From positions 40,589,924-40,653,923 of the forward strand of contig OZ029914.1 of NCBI GenBank assembly GCA_964023275.1: DNA of 64,000 nt. The letters are read 5' to 3'. The number at the start of each line of letters is the position of its first letter. The first letter of the stretch is position 1. Positions 14,101 through 38,590 of the stretch are shown piece by piece. Under the pieces are notes generated by a model that did not search any database, was not told the origin of the DNA, and saw nothing but the letters and a program-made list of their open reading frames with translations. The DNA is from Norana najaformis (Eukaryota > Annelida > Clitellata > Crassiclitellata > Hormogastridae). A program made the translations under genes and the position numbers.

Positions 14101-14732
14101 TTATATCAAATCATGCAGTGGACGGAGGGCGATGACGAGGGTGATGTAATACCACGTGGGCTGGATAGCACCCCACCTGGATGGTCAAAAAAATGAAGGG
14201 AGGAAGGGATGAAGGTAAGGAGGGAGAAAGGGAGGACGGGAGGAAGGAATGAATAAAATAAGGAAGGAAAAGAGGAAGGAAGGAAGATATGAAAGAAGAG
14301 AGGAAGGAAGGAAGAGATGAAGGAAGAGAGCAAGAAAGAGAGCAAGGAAAGAAAAGAGGAATGAATGAACGAAGAAAGGAACGAACGAACGAACGAAGGA
14401 AGAAAATAATTCATTACATTACCATGTAAGATAATGTAACGCATCTGTTACGTATTACATAAATCTATATTTCCCTCCTGTTTGAAAGCACTGCGCCCAG
14501 TTCTGCCCGAACGCCTGCAAGCGGCGCAAAATGAATGTTCCAGCGCAATACTTATGGAAACGGATGCTCCTACCTTTGGGCGACGCCAAATTATCGGCCT
14601 GCCTCCGTATCCTTTTTTGTGGCTGATGGAAGACTCGTTGGCCGGAAACGTCGGGTCCTCATAGAGCTTCCCTTCCTGGGCGAGGCTAGACTTCACCTCA
14701 GCGAACCCTTTGTCGTCCTTTACGGAACCCAT
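2140..14732 (-). CDS. Atypical calpain (calpain-like cysteine protease), copy A, 3' end beyond window
   Basis: Calcium-type intracellular cysteine protease of the calpain family (CysPc). Exons on the minus strand, in transcript order: 14574-14732, 8653-8722, 7959-8063, 6918-7098, 6077-6260, 5116-5187, 4477-4556, 4178-4255, 3585-3678, 2842-2929, 2140-2282. All join in frame with GT-AG borders, giving 418 residues; the last exon (19600-19809 in copy B) should lie left of position 1. The start is supported by an in-frame TAG two codons upstream. Residues 1-53 hold the N-terminal [10 protein letters not shown] and IIWRRPK motifs. Catalytic Cys79 is in NNCWFIAA, with the upstream oxyanion Gln in LNQGDL; His248 is in GHAYSIT; Asn270 is in NNPWG. 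The motifs [35 protein letters not shown] and DALVDFTGG are family hallmarks. Domain III begins at [10 protein letters not shown] and MFWKNPQY. It is closest in layout to calpain-5-like forms but has no evidence of a PEF domain. The triad and splice sites are intact, so probably functional. Confidence 0.93.
2580..2695. repeat. Degenerate TAACC-type pentanucleotide repeat
   Basis: About 100 nt of TAACCTAATCTAACCTGACC-like units in the intron between calpain exons 10 and 11. A shorter equivalent is at about 21,050-21,125 in unit B. It resembles the TTAGG telomere word but is degenerate and shared by both duplicated introns, so it is a simple repeat. Confidence 0.6.
4560..4795. repeat. Trinucleotide repeats next to calpain A exon 7 acceptor
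   Basis: AGT, AAT, AGC and CAT triplets abut the exon 7 acceptor at 4557. On the transcript strand they read ACT/ATT/GCT/GAT and form the 3' end of intron 6. In unit B the corresponding place (23,030-23,195) holds AGC and CCA triplets instead, so the tract turned over after duplication. Confidence 0.75.
5300..5400 (+). mobile_element. tRNA-derived SINE, internally deleted (unit A)
   Basis: Head GCTGTGGTCTATTTGG and B box GGGTTCGAGCC run straight into an AATAAATAAATA tail. The matching SINE in unit B (23,717-23,912) keeps about 100 nt of body that is missing here, so A carries an internal deletion. Confidence 0.65.
8216..8403 (+). mobile_element. CR1/L2-like LINE 3' end with target-site duplication
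   Basis: The fragment begins with LWNGLPLSF-like coding sequence and ends in AGCGCTATATAAG, the same family as 1372-2035. It is flanked by AGAAGTC on both sides. Unit B has a single AGAAGTC at about 26,496 and no insert, which gives a clean empty site. It lies in calpain A intron 2, sense opposite to the gene. Confidence 0.8.
9560..9890 (-). pseudogene. Two-helix membrane-protein exon, copy A (broken)
   Basis: A minus-strand frame of about 100 codons lies inside calpain intron 1 and is well conserved in unit B. It predicts two hydrophobic segments: one around [15 protein letters not shown], and a second around [19 protein letters not shown]. The order 'HPTKE...helix, ..AIG...A...L..FK' faintly resembles the second exon of lipid phosphate phosphatases (PAP2), but no catalytic KXXXXXXRP, SGH or SRXXXXXH motif follows. 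In copy A a TAA cuts the frame where copy B reads on for about 16 more codons. I treat it as an orphan or pseudogene exon; the product is unrecognised. Confidence 0.35.
10020..10340 (+). mobile_element. LINE 3' fragment in calpain A intron 1
   Basis: A degenerate reverse-transcriptase C-terminus ([19 protein letters not shown]-like and [12 protein letters not shown]-like pieces), ending in TGTCAGATTACAATCACA. It is shared with unit B (28,145-28,475), so it predates the duplication. A better-kept relative lies on the minus strand at 51,112-51,430. Confidence 0.65.
12065..12262. repeat. TATG/TATA microsatellite (unit A)
   Basis: Tetranucleotide repeats of TATG and ATGT with TATA variants, in calpain intron 1. 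The equivalent in unit B is 31,370-31,620 and is longer and richer in TGTG. Reading frames of the YTYIHTYI type here are artefacts of the repeat. Confidence 0.85.
12955..13735 (+). mobile_element. Non-LTR retrotransposon fragment with RT and RNase H pieces
   Basis: A frame from 12,952 to 13,509 encodes RT segments ([50 protein letters not shown]). It then jumps, without the catalytic FADD part, to an RNase H-like segment ([19 protein letters not shown]). A further piece at about 13,596-13,665 reads [17 protein letters not shown], the RNase H C-terminus. The presence of RNase H points to an I/R1/Jockey-type lineage. The internal deletion and stops make it dead. Unit B has no equivalent at the matching place (32,485-32,520), so it is an A-specific insertion in intron 1. 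Confidence 0.85.
14190..14403. repeat. GGAA-rich purine tract (unit A)
   Basis: Imperfect GGAA/GAAC/GAGA tetranucleotide tract in intron 1, about 170 nt downstream of calpain exon 1. Unit B has a longer version at 32,655-32,925. On the transcript strand it is CT-rich. Confidence 0.85.
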
Positions 14733-14830
14733 AGTCTATTAGACTGAAATCTGATCGAATTTAAAACAACTGCAATCTACGATGACTACGAATCTATGAA
14801 ACACATATACTAGCCTCACAAGCAGTCAGT

Positions 14831-14840
14831 GTTTATATAA
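14831..14840 (-). promoter_or_regulatory. TATA box of calpain copy A
   Basis: On the minus strand the sequence reads TTATATAAAC about 100 nt upstream of the calpain A start codon. The same element at the same distance stands in front of copy B, inside a block of about 250 nt that is well conserved between the copies. Placement is by eye; the transcription start is inferred to lie about 30 nt downstream. Confidence 0.55.
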
Positions 14841-15485
14841 GCTACTACAGAGCGGGAATGTCCAACAACGTCACAAGCACTTCCTCATATAGCGTCGCGG
14901 AGGGCCACTAAACAAAGCCCATTCCCTCCGTTTTTCTCTCCTCCCCAAGTATGCAACAGACCGAAGTTAAATTTTAAGTAGTCTAAATATAGACTATTAC
15001 GCATAATGTAGGGTGCGTAGGGTGCGTAGTTAGCTACAGGCTACAGAATAGTGGGCTTTTTGATGCATTGGAGAGGTTTTGGTCGCATCTAGATCGGTCA
15101 TCCGTTAGTTGAGTAGAGGAGCTATAGGCCTACAAGAAACATGTCTTATAGGCCGGGCTGCTTGGCCTAAAAAGAAACCATCCCAGATGACCGGCCTAAA
15201 TAACTCGGTCATCAGTGGCTTCTGATTGGCTGAACTCTGGCCTAGATATACGTGCTTCGGAACGGCCTAGACCGTCAGGAAAACGATAATGCCGATCGGC
15301 GTAAAGATCAAAGTTTATTCCACGAATTGTCAGAAGTATCTTCGCAGTGATATGCAGTGTTACGGAGTTAGGCCTTAACTGCATTACCAGCTGCAATGTT
15401 AAAACTAGACTTAACGCAAAATCTCGATTTATAATATAATCCATTTTTAGTCTATCTTCTTGATCTTACTGCACTGCAAGATAAT

Positions 15486-18400
15486 TCGAAATTTTGTTTT
15501 AGTACATGCTTAAACCTATTTCTTTACAGTTGAAGCATTGCTTGTTCATGTTTTTTCGGTCTGCAGATGCATCTAATTTAAACAAAACGTTATAAAAGCG
15601 CTGCTGAACTAATTGAGGATCTTGCTGATGCATTTTAACTTACGGGTCAGCTAAGTGGAGTTGCTAGCAACATAATTATGATATAATATTACAGAAATAA
15701 CACAGATATATAAAACAAGTCTTTAGCTAAACATGCGGAAAAACAAAATTGCCAAAGACCTACTACCATATCATTATCAGCAACGTATGACGCAACCTGA
15801 TATATTATGGTTATCTAGTGACCCAGTGAGCCTAATTTTTTTTTAAATATTTTTCATCTTCAACTACAAAAAACTTCTCTATTTGCAGTAACTGTGTGCG
15901 CAATGCAGTAAAATAGAAGCTATTGCGTCTCCTTTTATTAGTGAAGTCTGCCCAGTATAATTAGGCCTAATATTTAACTCCGGCTGGATGTAATTGCGTT
16001 TAGCAGGAAGTATAGCGATAGTATTGTTGAGTTTCTTTTGACTGAAAGCTTTTCAAACAAAATTCCGTAATTTTAAGATATTTACTCTGAATTTGAATTA
16101 TAAACTTTCTATAGTCATATGCGGCTATATCACTTAAAATAATTGTATCTGGTGCTTCCTAGTAGATGATATCTACGTAATTATATAATATGAACGGTCT
16201 AAATCCCGTGTTAGTCTACTATAGCAATACGCGCTTGTTAGAATGGCAGCAAAATGTTTGTCACATTTGTATAATCCTTTGTTCCTTTGGCAATAACCGC
16301 GACATTTGTGTTCTAAAACATCTGATTTATAGGGGACTATAGCTTATCAGGCAACCAACAAGAAGAAGGAAATGAGGTCAATGATATCTTACCTAAAACT
16401 GCTATTGTATAATCGCACTGATTCTAGACACATTCAGTTATGAAACATCTTATTTCTATAGTGATTATAGAAAACCAGTAATAAATAGAAAAACGAGGTC
16501 TAGAATATCTTACCTAAAAACTGCTATTGTATAATCTCACGGATTTCACTGGTGAGGAGCTAACCAGTTAAAACTGTCATATCAGCAACATTAATTCAGG
16601 TGATTGTCCTATTTTTCTTATTTTTACATCTATTGAGTTCATATTTCAAAATTAGTTTTAATGCAAAGTGACGCAGTTAATGGCATTCTAGTAGTATCAC
16701 GTAACGCATGCAAGGCACTATTCAGACAATACCTGTAAACGAAGGTTTCTGAGAGGGCAGTTCGTCCTTTTCTGTACATCTCACCCCAGCCTTCATACCA
16801 ATAAAATCTCTTCGGACACTGTGTACACCAACTACGACCGATGCGGACTTAGGCTGGAAAATGGACAAGTGGAACGTCTGATCGTTGGGCAGTGGACAAT
16901 GGACAACAAGCAGGGTTGGGCAGATTACGCAGAAAAATGTAACTGAATTACGAATTACAAATAAGTTCGAGAAATGAAATCTTAGTTACTAATTACAAAA
17001 TACTTTAAAGTTCACTCAGAAATACAAGTTACGTAGTTTCTAAATACTATTTTACAAATTACTTACGCAAATGGGATCATGAAATTTAAGCAGGAAACAC
17101 GTCTGAAACTTTACTTAATTTTCTTTAAGAAGCAGCAGCATTGCAAACAGTTTAACTGACAACCAGCTTCAGTTAGGCCTACTCTCATGCATAAAACATG
17201 CATATACATACACACATATATACACGTATGCATGCAGACAACCATTCATACATATATACATTTATACAAGTGCATTATACACTAAAGATCTAAAAGAAAT
17301 TCTAAGACACGACTAATAAATCTGTTTCATCAAAACGAAGAACAGGATAAAGAAAAATTCTTTTAATTATCATTTCAGAACAATCGAGTTTTGCACATAT
17401 GGTACTCAGTATTAAACAAAACATTCATTAGAAACACTGACAGTTAATTTCAGAACACTACATTCCTGTTTAGAACACTAACATCGATTTTTGTAAGCAT
17501 GCTACGAACTACGTCCAGTAATGCAGACCACACACATGTTAGTCATATTAAACGAAAACTAAAACCTGGGTCTAAATATCAGTTTTTATCAATGTATGAT
17601 TGGAAACAAATCCTTTTTCGTCAAAGAGTGACTGAAATCGTGATTTACGTTAACTAAGGTTTAAATGTTTCATCAAAATGTGACATTCAGTACTGATTGC
17701 AGCAATACCTGGGTCTAACAAATATATTACCCATAGACAAGTTCCAATATGTTTTCAAAAATATATTTTCCATTTTGAACAGAGAAATAAGGAGAAATAA
17801 GGAATATTCCATTGGTGTTCGCAAGTAACGTTCGAAACGCCCCCTACTAATGATGCATGAAGTCTGTCAACATCACACTGGACCATTTCATCCCATGTTG
17901 TTCTTCAGGTGTCTCACTTCATGCATTCCCTAATTACAAAATTCGTAACAGTAAATAAGAAGCAATAAAACTACTCTTTCCTCTTAAAATTTTTAAATAT
18001 TAGGTTACGATTATGAAACATGCATAGAAGTTCCATTTTATCCGGACAGCGTGCCCTATTTATCAAACGCAAATTCTGGTCAAATATTATGGAAAGTTTT
18101 AAAACTGGTCCTTACGAGAAACACTTTAGAGACGTCTAAGTGGCAATATCATTACTCCAACGTTCCATAGCAAAGTAGAAATTGGAGAAATATTGAAAGA
18201 AAGCTCAAAAGCAACAGTGTTAAAGCATTTAGCAGAACAAATATTGTTCGGAAAGGCAGATGTTTAATCGATGTCAATATTATCAGAAACCAATCGAAGT
18301 TTTGCTTGATCGCCAAGTTTCTTCAGAACACCACTGTAAATAACGACAGCAAAAGCACTTTTAAATGATGGTGGAACAAACTCAAAGGTTCTTGAGAAGT

Positions 18401-19599
18401 TCTTAAAGTGGCAGTTATATACATATACAGACAATTTGATGTAACCAATGCATGACCTAAAAACATGAATATTGTACTCAGTAATGATAACCGCAAGGGA
18501 GCTATTATTTGAGCCACTGTGTAATATAGCCTGACATGCATCGCGGCTGACTGCAATTGTTTGAGAATTCGCCTTGCACGTGCAACCTCCAGTATTCACT
18601 GAGATGGTCACTGTGTAATGGAACAAGAGTAAGTCCTTAACAAGGATTTGCTTAACGTCTCCAAGGAATGCTTCCAACATTATATGATGGCGCTATTTAA
18701 ATATATGAAAATACATCATTAGCATGAGGATTTGGTTGGAGAGGTATGAAGGTAATGCATACAAGGTACGTTGTAGTCAACTAGCTAAGTGGAGTACACT
18801 TATTACTTTATTCATCTAACCTCCTTGGGTATATAAATTCTTCGCTACCTACTTAGCATTTACAGCATTAGGTATACTGTAGATAGGCCTACATATGTTC
18901 AAAGAGCGTTTTAAACATAATATTCATAATAACGCAGATGAATACAATGGAACTCATTGATGATGCTAGTTGTAATGTTGTCTTACATGTTTTTATAAAT
19001 TTCTGTGCCAGTTACTCTTTTCAATTGTTCTTCGAACAACTTCACATCTACAAGATTCAAATACATTCACGTGAAAAATGTGTTTTGAGAGACTGAGAAG
19101 AAAAGTACAAAAGAAATATTTGTGCTTGTCTTCTTTAGGCCACTTTATTCAGAGACGAAAGTCTCAGTGTCTTCAAAAGCTTCTCTTGAACATACAGTTA
19201 GGAATATACAACTATTATGCTATAAGTTATTATTATAGCGTATTAAAATGCAATCTTAAAGGTGAAATAACAGTAAGTTTATTAGTCAGCAGCACTATTT
19301 CATATTACCACTGCAGGTTTTATCAGGTCAACATTAAATCGTTTATTTTCCATGCGCTGGCAATAATGATACTCTACTAGCAATGATTTGTAAAATACTA
19401 TTGCATTTCATAACGATTTTATCATTAGTAACTATATTAGCATTACTTTTAATCTTAATATAGTTTTCACACTTAACGCTAAACTGGTCAGGACGCGAAG
19501 GCATTTTTGGAAACATAATGATCAGTAGTTTTAGATTATATTACTGAAGTTAAATGGTTTTGAGGGTTTTAAGGAAAACAGACTGAGTTATACTGACTG
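15486..19599. other. AT-rich spacer between calpain copies
   Basis: No gene I can support. At 15,590-15,830 there is homology to 38,560-38,900 in front of the Ig cluster. Near 16,909 CAGGGTTGGGCAGATTAC followed by alternating ATTAC/TTACG words looks like the end of a hAT-type element, but no opposite terminus was found. A minus-strand open frame of 138 codons at 18,264-18,680 has no recognisable domain and no splice context. Candidate minus-strand polyadenylation signals for calpain B (TTTATT on the plus strand) lie at 19,278 and 19,342. Confidence 0.5.
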
Positions 19600-33248
<13,649 letters not shown>

Positions 33249-33346
33249 AGTCTACTAGACTGAAATCAGGTCGAATTTAAAATAACCGCAATCTACGATG
33301 ACTACGAATCTATGAAACGCATATACGGGCCTCACAAGCAATCGGT

Positions 33347-33356
33347 GTTTATATAA
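33347..33356 (-). promoter_or_regulatory. TATA box of calpain copy B
   Basis: Minus-strand TTATATAAAC about 100 nt upstream of the copy B ATG, matching copy A. The flanking sequence (GC-containing initiator side and a CCTCACAAGCA block upstream) is also shared, so both copies probably kept the ancestral promoter. Confidence 0.55.
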
Positions 33357-34947
33357 GCTACTACAGAGCGGGAATGTCCAACAACGTCACTACGCACTTC
33401 CTCATATAGCGTCGCGTAGGGCCACTAAACAAAGCCCACTCCCTATGTTTTCTCTCCTCCCCAGGGATGCAATAGACCGAAGATGAATTGTAAGCAGTCT
33501 ATATATAGAATATTACGCACAATGTAGGCTGCGTAGCTAGCTACAGGCTGCGGAATAGTGGGCTTTTGATGCATTGGCGAGGTTTTGGTCACCGTTTGTA
33601 AGCAGCGGCCTACACATTTGCAACTAGGCCACAAGATCGGTCATCTATTGGTTGAGTAGCTGAGCTATAGGCCTGCATAAAGCATGTCTTGTAGGCCAGG
33701 CTGCTTGGCCTAAAAAGAAACCAGCCCAGATGACCGGCCTAAATAACGCGATCATCAGTGGCTTCTGATTGGCTGAACTCTGGCCTAGAGAAACGTGCTG
33801 GCGAACGGCCTAGACCGTCAGGCCTACAGCGATCAGGCCAATCGACATAAAGGTCAAAGTTTATTCCACGAATTGTCAGAAGTATCTTCGCAATGATATG
33901 CAGTGCTACGAAGAAGGCCTGACTGCAATGTTGAAACTACACCTAATGGAAAATCTCGATTTATAATCTAATCAATTTTTAATCTATCTTCTTGACCTCA
34001 CTGCACTGCAAGATAATTCAAAACCCATTCACATGTAATCCAGTTTAGTCTATTCTGCTGCTAGCCTACATTGTGCCTCAGTGTGGCGTTTATTACAACT
34101 GGGCTATAACCATAAACTAGTGATGCACCGAAGCTCAACCGCGTAGGTCGGATCAAGTTCAAAAGGTCACTAGGTCGAGATAATTCTATTGATGCTGTTT
34201 ACCATTACACGTTCTTAGATCGCAACGACATCGCAGACACAGCTTTGCAGAAGATAGGGCTTCTCAGAGCCTGATTAATAGTAAGGGTGGGACACATTGG
34301 GACAGTTTCATCCAGCCTGTGATAAGGGACCAAAATCATTGTAGAACTACTTTACCACTGCTTCTTCTAGGATGCCTCGCAGCTGTCGCGAAAGATGCAT
34401 GCAGCGTTCCGGCCTACTCTTTTTACTGTGTCAAGTTCAGGAGACAATGTCAGAAGGTTCCCAAACGTGTGAACTGTACCAAATCCACCCATATATATGT
34501 TTTCAGCTCTCCAAAATCTACTTTTCTTACTTCATGGTGATCCATTCTAACACTGTGCACTCAAAGTTTTAAATAACAGTTCAGCAAAATGAAATTGGTC
34601 ACAAGGTTTGATTGTACTCCAGTCAGTAGCAAACTGCCAGAACGTTCAAGAACACATTTCTATATTTCATTTCAACTCTAATTAGAAGCAGCTCTCAAAC
34701 AATTTAATTATCTGTGCTTTTCAAAGTAGAACGTTTTGACTTTCTGTCGAACACAACGATTGCAAGTGACATCTATGGTTTACAACTTCGGCAATTTTGC
34801 CAATGTTATTAATAGTATGGTGTTACGTTGAAAGCCATTAAAATTTACAACATTGCTTTGAAATTATGAAATATACGACTAAAACACTAAACAGCTGAAA
34901 CACTAAAATGTACAACATTGCTTTTAAATTAAGAAGTAACATTAACT

Positions 34948-35130
34948 GTGTGGCATAGTGGCCTAGTGAGTGGCGTGATAGTTCTGTAAGCCAATGGTTG
35001 TGGGTAGGAGCCGGTTGAGCAAACTCTGTGTAACAATCCAGTACAAGCTGTTCATACACACATGTCTCGCACATCAAATGCAGATTTACTGACCTTTCAT
35101 GAATAGTAAATAGAATAAATACATAAATAG
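34948..35130 (+). mobile_element. tRNA-derived SINE, diverged copy
   Basis: Head GTGGCATAGTGGCCTAGTGA with a degenerate B box (GGGTAGGAGCC), body CATGTCTCGCACATCAAATG then CAGATTTACTGACC, and an AATAAATACATAAAT tail. Same family as 23,717-23,912. Confidence 0.65.
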
Positions 35131-35877
35131 AATAATAAATCTCCAGCTGTGCATCGACACAAAGAAATTTTTCGAATACAGACCATCCACTTAGGCCTGA
35201 CGATGCATTCTCCGTTAACTTTGTCATCATTTGCATTTTTGGTCCACAACTATTGAAATCTCCAGTAATTATAACATCAAAATTTCTAACGTGTTATTTA
35301 AAAGCTAAGAAATGCAGTTATAACTAGTTCAGTCAGGAACGCTGCTTCAAGTCCTGGGGGTTATCAAGAAGTAAGGCCTACTATACAAAGGACAAGATTA
35401 GGTTGCCAAGAGGGAAAATGGTAGAAATATGTGGTCTTCAACTGCTAGGATTATTTCAAAGCACAAGTTAGGATAAAAGTTCTAATTAACAAAGGGCCTT
35501 TGTGCAAGTGTTATTGAGAAGTTTCTTTGGAATGGTACTACAGAAATGTCTGAATATTTTATATTACATCATAGTTAGTAAAATTTCCTACCTGTTCCAA
35601 TGAGAGTTACGCTTTGCCTGCTATAGATATTTCTTCTGGAATTTAGCCAATTAAATTGATCCAGCAATGTGACAAAGAAATACAAACAAGTCTTTAATAA
35701 TAAATGAGAATGTTAATAAGAAAAGAAATAATGATATTTGAACGTAAATAAATTTCTTGTGTTGCTTATTGATTGTGAATTGAAAACTGGTTCTACTGTT
35801 AAGCATCGACCTCATCACTAACTGACAATCAACTGCGTTTAAAAATAACATGTATGTATGTACGTATGTATGTATGA

Positions 35878-36030
35878 AGTAGTAGTTTCAATGTTTAACG
35901 ACATCTTATGGCATCAAAGGCCGTTGACGTCGCCCTCCTCCTTTGTCCAGGCTTGGGACTGGCACTACCTGACTAAAGGCAGTGGCGGAGTTATTCATGT
36001 ATGCACATATGCAATTATGAAGACGCTTAA
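35878..36030 (+). repeat. Dispersed repeat: TTTAACGAC... GGGACTGGCACTACC... GGCAGTGGCGGAGTTA
   Basis: Shares this word order with 11,365-11,480 (unit A), 30,320-30,425 (unit B) and, in part and inverted, 43,460-43,560. A shorter relative (CCAATGTTCAACGACATCTTAG) is at 58,229. Probably an interspersed element; class not determined. Confidence 0.5.
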
Positions 36031-36964
36031 TATAGAGCCTTTTATGAACCTCTGAATAGAATGAATACAAGATGGCTGACCAAGGGAACGACTGCTAATG
36101 CTAAAGTCAGTCAGACCCTTTGCATTGTTACAACTGACAAACTGTTATTGTTAGAGTAGTCTAATAGAAGACAAAGGTTAGTGCATCAATCAAAATAAAA
36201 ATTATTATAAAAGATGCCAGCATGTATGGTAATTTATTACAGAAACACTTAGCAGTTATATATAAAATTATTGCTGAGATATATAACCTCAAAAATCATT
36301 CCATAATTTTAGAAGGGAGTATTACTGAATACACAAATTTAATTAAAACGTATTTTATTATAAAAGGGATGACAAATATGATTAAATACTAATATTTATT
36401 GAAAGAATACTCACTGTAGATGTTTACATGTTTTCAGTAGTATAATGAACGAAGTTAATATATTAATGTGTCACGATACATGAAAAGGGACCGAGTCTTA
36501 GAAATTGAGTTATAACTTCTATAGAATTAGTCCATCATCACTAAATATATTAAAACTAATTTCAAGCTAAAACCTCATCATTTGACAAGCGATTCAAATC
36601 TCATGTGAATTAAGAGTTCAAAAAATGCAATATTTCAAGAAAATCGTCATTGAAGTGCTTGCATCCCTGCACTTCTGTGAATAAAATAGCTCAGTTGTTT
36701 AGCCATATGTACAAGTTGAACTGTTATCAGATCAGGTACAGTTTCATCTGCCACGACCTTAGCATTTAGACTGGCAGCTGACGTACTTGGAACCGACTCA
36801 CTCACACGAGGAACTGAATCAGTACTTATTTTTCTAATCGTTGCTGCTTTCATCACTTTATATGCTTCAATCGCCAAAATAGTTCTGAATTGTTTGGAAA
36901 CCATCATCAAAGGTTAGTGAAGTTCCAAGATTTGCAAAACAGTTCAACAACCAGGCCACCTAGT

Positions 36965-37250
36965 CACTGTTCTTTGTGGACGGAGGGACCATCTTCGTGA
37001 GGACAAGTGGGACTACTCGCTTCGCAAGAGAGGACACTTTTCATATTGCCTTTTTTGGTAAATCTAAAGTGTTTCAAAGTAGTTTTGTGAATCGAAGTAT
37101 CTTTAGTTATAATAACTTGTACATGTCTGTCTATCGTATTTGCCCATGTTACAGTCTTGTTTAAACATGTATGTAATCGATCCAAACAACGTCATGCATG
37201 TACGCTCGTTGGATGCTAATAAAGGCTACTTACTTACTTACTTACTTAAT
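36965..37250 (+). mobile_element. Possible retroelement 3' end with TTAC tail
   Basis: Ends in GTTGGATGCTAATAAAGGCT followed by ACTTACTTACTTACTTA. A 'GCTAATAAAG' word followed by a short tandem-repeat tail is typical of non-LTR retrotransposon 3' ends. No recognisable protein motif upstream. Confidence 0.35.
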
Positions 37251-37539
37251 GTTAGGACACAGAAAATGCATATAATGAGATTTACCATTACTGACATTTC
37301 CAAGTTGTCTGTATACTATTACTGGTCAAACCACATATGCTAACAAAACTGTGCTTTATTGTGCAGCTGCAAAGTTTGTTCTTCATCGGAAATAAAGAAT
37401 AATACCACAACTGACTTTCAATTAGGCATTTTTAAAGTCACGAATGACAGACTAGCACAACACACATGGCTGCTCATCTGAGCGTGGTAAACATCGTAAG
37501 GCAGGTGCAAATTAAAAACTTACCTGGCTGTAGGCTTGA

Positions 37540-38310
37540 AGTGTATCATACTTCAAGAGTAAATCAAACCGGCAATTCCCGAGAAACGGCCGTTAAGGTC
37601 GCCCTACTTATAAGCAATATGGCCACTTCACACTGCGAAGGAAGTTAGATTATGGTAAGCTACCGAAGGACTCCCAATAAATGAATAATCCACAAGTGGC
37701 TCCAAAAACGACACGCACAACGCCATAGAGACATCGAGAAGGATGAAGTATGCTTATCTGATTTTTATCTTATGTTGAATTCTCATTACCCGATTTCTCA
37801 ATTTATTGGTATCAATAGCAGTATTCTATATAAATTTTTGTTACTCTGCACTGTTGAAAAAGAAATGTTCTCTTCCAACAAAACTTCGCCTATTTGGTCG
37901 GTTTTGAAGATACGATGCTGTATTGTCGCATTTATTTACACTTACTGATTACTCACTTATTTATTGAGAGTCCTTCCGGTGGCGTACAGCGATCTAATCT
38001 CTCTCGCAGTCTGGGGTGGTCATATTGCTTATAAGTAGGGCGACCGCAAGCGGCCATTTCTCGAGAATTATCGGTTTCAATAGCTGATGCTCGTAAATGT
38101 TGGAAAAACCACGAAACTAAGTCCTGCAGGCAACCCACGTTTCCATGGATGCATCACCGCATTTCTGTTGCGACCCATAGGATACGCATCGTTGACAGAC
38201 GATTCATAAAATTTTCAGTGGGAAAACCATTATGACTTTCTAGAAATTGCGACAATACAGCGCCATCTCTTCATACAGCCGACCAAATAGGCGAAGTGTT
38301 GTTGGACGAA
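37540..38310. repeat. Two interleaved inverted repeats (a-b-a'-b')
   Basis: Arm a (37,570-37,625, containing TCGCCCTACTTATAAGCAAT) recurs inverted at about 38,015-38,080. Arm b (37,870-37,945, containing TTCGCCTATTTGGTCGG and CTGTATTGTCGCA) recurs inverted at about 38,247-38,310. Each pair is about 80-90% identical by eye. Confidence 0.7.
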
Positions 38311-38482
38311 TACTTTCTTTGAAATAGATTTCAACACATTCTAAGTTACAAAAATAATGATTGGCATGTATATATATTTAACGTGTAAGGCTTGGCCCAC
38401 ATTTGTATAGCTTAAGAATCAACATGCCTATGTGCGGCGGTATACAGATGCATATAATTTAAACGACACATGATAAAATTGT

Positions 38483-38590
38483 TATTATGCTAAGATACAT
38501 AATAAAAGTGCTATTATACTAATCGAGGATCTTGTTATTATGCTAAGATACATAATAAAAGTGCTATTATACTAATCGAGGATCTTGTTG
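38483..38590. repeat. 53-bp perfect tandem duplication
   Basis: Two successive copies of a unit starting ATTATGCTAAGATACATAAT and ending CGAGGATCTTGTT. The second copy runs into the block homologous to 15,590-15,830. Confidence 0.85.

Larger units (their letters stand above)
1..15485. repeat. Segmental duplication, unit A
   Basis: Nearly all of this stretch, exons and introns alike, aligns to 20,075-34,020. The offset drifts from about 20.05 kb at the left to 18.5 kb at the right because each copy carries private insertions. The left end is cut by the window. Close homology stops just after GCACTGCAAGATAATTC at about 15,485, with a further homologous patch at 15,590-15,830. Confidence 0.9.
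34020..38500. other. Spacer between calpain B and the Ig cluster, no gene supported
   Basis: Contains a SINE (34,948-35,130), a dispersed-repeat fragment (35,878-36,030), a retroelement-like 3' end with a TTAC tail (36,965-37,250) and an interleaved inverted-repeat structure (37,540-38,310). Several open frames of 60-130 codons (for example 34,838-35,236 minus and 36,647-36,910 minus) show no domain or splice support. Confidence 0.55.

Noticed and set aside
15196-15444. 82-codon minus-strand frame upstream of calpain A
   Set aside because: Lies in the conserved 5' flank, but the frame is not kept in copy B; more likely regulatory or neutral sequence.
16905-17100. Complete hAT transposon starting at CAGGGTTGGGCAGATTAC
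   Set aside because: Only one end is seen, with no matching inverted terminus or transposase frame within the spacer.
34319-34572. Overlapping plus-strand frames with a Leu-rich start (LPLLLLGCLAAVA)
   Set aside because: Looks like a signal peptide, but there is no supporting downstream exon or domain and two frames overlap; not enough evidence for a gene.
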